Origin: Rhodobacterales bacterium
GTDB lineage: Bacteria > Pseudomonadota > Alphaproteobacteria > Rhodobacterales > Rhodobacteraceae
Length of the DNA: 64,000 nucleotides
Assembly (NCBI GenBank): GCA_025362795.1
Contig: JANYFE010000061.1
Span: 1 to 64,000 of the forward strand
Direction of reading: 5' to 3'
The translations under genes were made by a program, and so were the position numbers. The notes beneath the pieces are model-generated. The model searched no databases. It was not told the DNA's origin and saw nothing but the letters and a program-made list of their open reading frames with translations. Shown one piece after another: positions 61,194 through 64,000 of this stretch. Positions within the stretch are counted from its first letter, which is position 1. Every line of letters begins with the position of its first letter.

Positions 61194-62603
61194 ATGGCGA
61201 ACAAAGACCCCTTTGCTGAACCTGACGATTCCGAACGGACGGTGATCCGTCCCAATCCGGGCGGCAAACGCAGCCCCACACCTGCCTCGGCCCCACAAGC
61301 GCCGCCGCAAACCTATGCGCCCACCGCCACGGACCCGTCGCCCGCGATGGGCATTCCCGCCTCCGCCGCACAACAGCGCCCCACCGGCGGCAATGATGCT
61401 AATGCGATTTCGCTCACAGGCATGAACCCCTTGACCGCATTGGCCACGCCTTTGCTGTCGCTCGTCAGCCGCATCCGCAACCGGGCGCAGCACATGGACC
61501 CCGAAAAGTTGCGCCAGTCGGTGATGGCCGAAGTGCGGGCGTTCGAGAATAACGCGCTGAAGGCCGGGCAGGATGCGCAAAAGGTCAAGGTCGCCCGCTA
61601 TGCCTTGTGCGCCACGCTGGACGATGTGGTGCTGAACACCCCCTGGGGCGAACAATCGGTCTGGGCGCAGCAAAGCATGGTCGGCACCTTCCACCGTGAA
61701 ACCGTCGGTGGCGACCGCTTTTACGATCTGCTGGCCCGGTTGGAACAAGATCCCAACACCAACATCGACCTGCTGGAATTCCTGTATATGTGCCTGTCCT
61801 TAGGCTTTGAGGGCCGTCTGCGGGTCGAGGCGGGCGGTCAGGACAAACACCTGCAAATCCGCAATGCGCTTGCCCGGATCATTCGTGGCCAGCGTGGCGA
61901 GGTGGAACGTGATCTTTCGCTCCGCTGGAAAGGTGTTCTGCGGCCTTACAAGGCTCTGTCCGCCTGGCGTCCGGTCTGGATCGCCATCGGGGCCACCGCC
62001 GCCATCGTGGCGCTGACATTCGCCGGCTTTTCGTGGCTGCTCAATCAAAAATCCAACGTCGTCCTCGGCCAGATCTCCGCGCTGGACACCGGCACCGTCG
62101 CCACGCTGTTGCGCCGCGCCCCGCCGCCACCGCCGCCGCCGCCGCAGAAACAGGATGTTGACCGGGTGGCAAAACTGTCCAGCTTTCTGGCTCCCGAAAT
62201 CAAGGATGGCCTCGTCACCATCTTCGAAAAGGGCAACACCGTGACCATCCGTCTGGCGGGCAACGGCATGTTCGCCTCTGGTTCTGACGCGCTGAACGAC
62301 GCTTTTGTGGCCCCGATCAACCGGGTCGCCGAGGCGTTGAAGGACGACAAGGGCGCTATCGTGATCGCCGGCCATTCCGACAGTTCCAAAGTGGGCGGTG
62401 GCCGGTTCAAAAGCAACGAGCAGCTGTCGCAGGCCCGCGCCGACAAGGTTTTGAAAATGCTGGCGCCAGTGGTGGGCGACCCCAGCCGGATCATCGCCGA
62501 GGGACACGGCGACAAGGAACCGATTGCCGACAACAAGACCAAGGATGGCCGCGCCGCCAACCGCCGGATTGAAATACTTCTCGTCAAGGGAGAGGGCGCC
62601 TGA
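61194..62603 (+). CDS. tssL: Type VI membrane protein TssL with C-terminal OmpA domain
   Basis: A 469-residue extended TssL. A Pro-rich N-terminal tail is followed by the DotU/IcmH domain at ~75-240 (LRQSVMAEVRAFENNALKAG, LDDVVLNTPWG). One membrane helix (PVWIAIGATAAIVALTFAGF) precedes a periplasmic OmpA/MotB peptidoglycan-binding domain with IVIAGHSDSSKVGGG and DGRAANRRIEILL. The OmpA part anchors the complex to the wall, a job done by TagL in other systems. GGAGG precedes the ATG. The stop overlaps tssM (ATGA). Confidence 0.95.
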   Translation: MANKDPFAEPDDSERTVIRPNPGGKRSPTPASAPQAPPQTYAPTATDPSPAMGIPASAAQQRPTGGNDANAISLTGMNPLTALATPLLSLVSRIRNRAQHMDPEKLRQSVMAEVRAFENNALKAGQDAQKVKVARYALCATLDDVVLNTPWGEQSVWAQQSMVGTFHRETVGGDRFYDLLARLEQDPNTNIDLLEFLYMCLSLGFEGRLRVEAGGQDKHLQIRNALARIIRGQRGEVERDLSLRWKGVLRPYKALSAWRPVWIAIGATAAIVALTFAGFSWLLNQKSNVVLGQISALDTGTVATLLRRAPPPPPPPPQKQDVDRVAKLSSFLAPEIKDGLVTIFEKGNTVTIRLAGNGMFASGSDALNDAFVAPINRVAEALKDDKGAIVIAGHSDSSKVGGGRFKSNEQLSQARADKVLKMLAPVVGDPSRIIAEGHGDKEPIADNKTKDGRAANRRIEILLVKGEGA

Positions 62604-64000
62604 TGATGAAGATACTCAAGTTTTTTGCGGCAATCCTGCGGTTCATGGGGTCGATCTATTTCATCCTGCCGGTGGTGACGCTGATCCTGTCGCTGGTGGT
62701 CTGGTACTTCAGCCCTTACATCGGCACCGACGCCTTCCGGCCGTTTGACCCGCCGTTTGGCCGCCTGATCTTCATTGGGATTCTGTGGGCGATTTGCCTG
62801 ATTTGGCTGCTCAGCGTGTTTCTGGTGCGCTACTACAACACCAAAAAGCTGGAAGAAGACATCGTCAAAGGCCCCGAGGAAACCGCAGCCGATGCCGAAA
62901 ACGAGGCGGTTTCGGCGGAACTGGGCGAACTGCGCGACAAGATGCGCGGCGCAATTGCCAAACTGAAAAAGTCCAAGGGCGGCCGGCGGTCGCTGTATGA
63001 ACTGCCATGGTATGTGATGATCGGCCCGCCCGGCGCGGGCAAGACCACGGCCATCGTCAATTCCGGCCTGCAATTTCCGCTGGCGGATGAGTTTGGCAAG
63101 ACCGCCATTGGCGGCGTCGGTGGCACCCGCAATTGCGACTGGTGGTTTACCGACAATGCCGTGCTGATCGACACGGCGGGTCGCTATACCACGCAGGAAT
63201 CCGATGCCGACGCCGACAATGCGGCATGGCTTGGGTTTCTCACCCTGCTGAAAAAGCATCGTATCCGCCAGCCGATCAATGGGGCGATGATCGCGATTTC
63301 GTTGTCCGACCTGTCGTTGCAGGACGAGGTGACGCAGAAAGGTCACGCCCGGTCGGTCCGCCGCCGTCTGGCCGAATTGCGGCAAAAACTGGGGGTGCGG
63401 TTCCCGGTTTATGTGCTGTTCACCAAGGCCGACATGATCGCGGGCTTTACCGAGTATTTCGACAATCTTGGCAAAGAGGACCGCGAACAGGTCTGGGGCT
63501 TTACCCTGCCGTTGGACAAGGCCAAGGGTGAGGCGTCGCCGGTTGCCGCCTTTGACGACGAATTTGCCGCACTGCTCGGGCAGTTGAACGCGCAACTTCT
63601 GGACCGCATGCAGTCAGAAACCGATCACCAGCGTCGCAGCCTGATTGCCGGCTTTCCCGCGCAGGTCGCCTCCGTCCGCGCCACCGCACGGACATTTCTG
63701 GCAGAGGTGTTTCAGGACAGCCGCTTTGAAGACCGCCAGATGCTGCGCGGCATCTATTTCACCAGCGGAACGCAAGAAGGCACGCCGATTGACCGCCTGA
63801 TGATGGGTATGGCCCGCACCTTTGGCATCGGACGGCAAGCCATCGGCACTGGGCGCGGCACCGGCCGCAGCTTCTTTCTGACCCGCCTGTTCATGGACGT
63901 GGTTTTCCCCGAAGCGGGTCTGGTCTCTGCCGATGACAAGGTCGAACGGCGCTACCGATGGAGCAAGCGGCTGGCGATTGCCGCCACCTTGCTGGTCGCC
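62603..64000 (+). CDS. tssM: Type VI membrane protein TssM (IcmF), 5' part; runs off window
   Basis: The open frame from ATG 62603 (or the adjacent 62606) continues for 466 codons to the edge. Two N-terminal membrane helices (FMGSIYFILPVVTLILSLVV; LIFIGILWAICLIWLLSVFL) are followed by a cytoplasmic P-loop domain with Walker A GPPGAGKTTAIV and Walker B LIDTAGRYTTQ. The third helix and periplasmic domain would lie beyond the window. TssM forms the transenvelope core with TssL. No tssJ lipoprotein gene is seen in the window. Confidence 0.95.
   Translation, partial: MMKILKFFAAILRFMGSIYFILPVVTLILSLVVWYFSPYIGTDAFRPFDPPFGRLIFIGILWAICLIWLLSVFLVRYYNTKKLEEDIVKGPEETAADAENEAVSAELGELRDKMRGAIAKLKKSKGGRRSLYELPWYVMIGPPGAGKTTAIVNSGLQFPLADEFGKTAIGGVGGTRNCDWWFTDNAVLIDTAGRYTTQESDADADNAAWLGFLTLLKKHRIRQPINGAMIAISLSDLSLQDEVTQKGHARSVRRRLAELRQKLGVRFPVYVLFTKADMIAGFTEYFDNLGKEDREQVWGFTLPLDKAKGEASPVAAFDDEFAALLGQLNAQLLDRMQSETDHQRRSLIAGFPAQVASVRATARTFLAEVFQDSRFEDRQMLRGIYFTSGTQEGTPIDRLMMGMARTFGIGRQAIGTGRGTGRSFFLTRLFMDVVFPEAGLVSADDKVERRYRWSKRLAIAATLLVA

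Noticed and set aside
62045-63595. Open frame of 516 codons on the minus strand
   Set aside because: Antisense to tssL and tssM, whose motifs are unmistakable.

Overview
The window is high-GC DNA from an alphaproteobacterium, most likely of the order Rhodobacterales. This is inferred from codon use and gene content (FCD-type GntR regulator, UgpC-type sugar ABC transporter, glutaryl-CoA dehydrogenase, TssJ-less type VI secretion locus), not from a marker gene. No rRNA, tRNA or CRISPR array was seen.

Left edge (1-140): the first codons of an IS630-family transposase run off the window. 218-15073: a sugar uptake and catabolism island. It holds a UxaA-family dehydratase, a divergent GntR/FCD regulator, a TIM-barrel isomerase, a COG3618 lactonase, an aldo/keto reductase, two FucU-type mutarotases, a split ABC importer (two permeases, Tat-exported binding protein, ATPase), an SGNH hydrolase and a ribokinase. 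The enzyme set looks like an L-fucose-type oxidative pathway (aldose to lactone to aldonate to 2-keto-3-deoxy acid). The same 16-nt sequence, containing the perfect palindrome CTAACATGTTAG, lies beside the regulator and in the divergent transporter promoter region, so the island is probably one regulon. An HxlR regulator and a methyltransferase, with their own repeated operator-like sequence, sit in opposite orientation inside the transporter.

15200-23041: one giant all-repeat RTX protein (17 modules of one type, then 10 of another), divergent from an Rrf2 regulator. 23941-29000: an amine/amino-acid-type FAD oxidoreductase, glutaryl-CoA dehydrogenase and a fused alpha-beta 2-oxoacid dehydrogenase E1. 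29104-30117: a prokaryotic pentameric ligand-gated channel homologue.

30239-41381: an envelope region with three exported caspase-like proteins. Two are tandem paralogues ending in a conserved CxxCH domain. Also present are a YceI-OmpA fusion, two exported proteins of unknown function, and an ExbB-ExbD-ExbD-TonB-like (DUF4384) operon. This is the best candidate here for an undescribed system.

41720 to the right edge: a type VI secretion cluster on the + strand, in order tssA, tssB, tssC, hcp, tagJ, tssE, tssF, tssG, clpV, unknown, TssB-TssC fusion, vgrG, DUF6931, PAAR, FHA/tagH, tssK, tssL (with OmpA domain), tssM (cut off). A near-consensus sigma-54 promoter precedes tssA. The TssB-TssC fusion lacks the TssC C-terminus and ends in an acidic tail with two similar DADLxALLA peptides.
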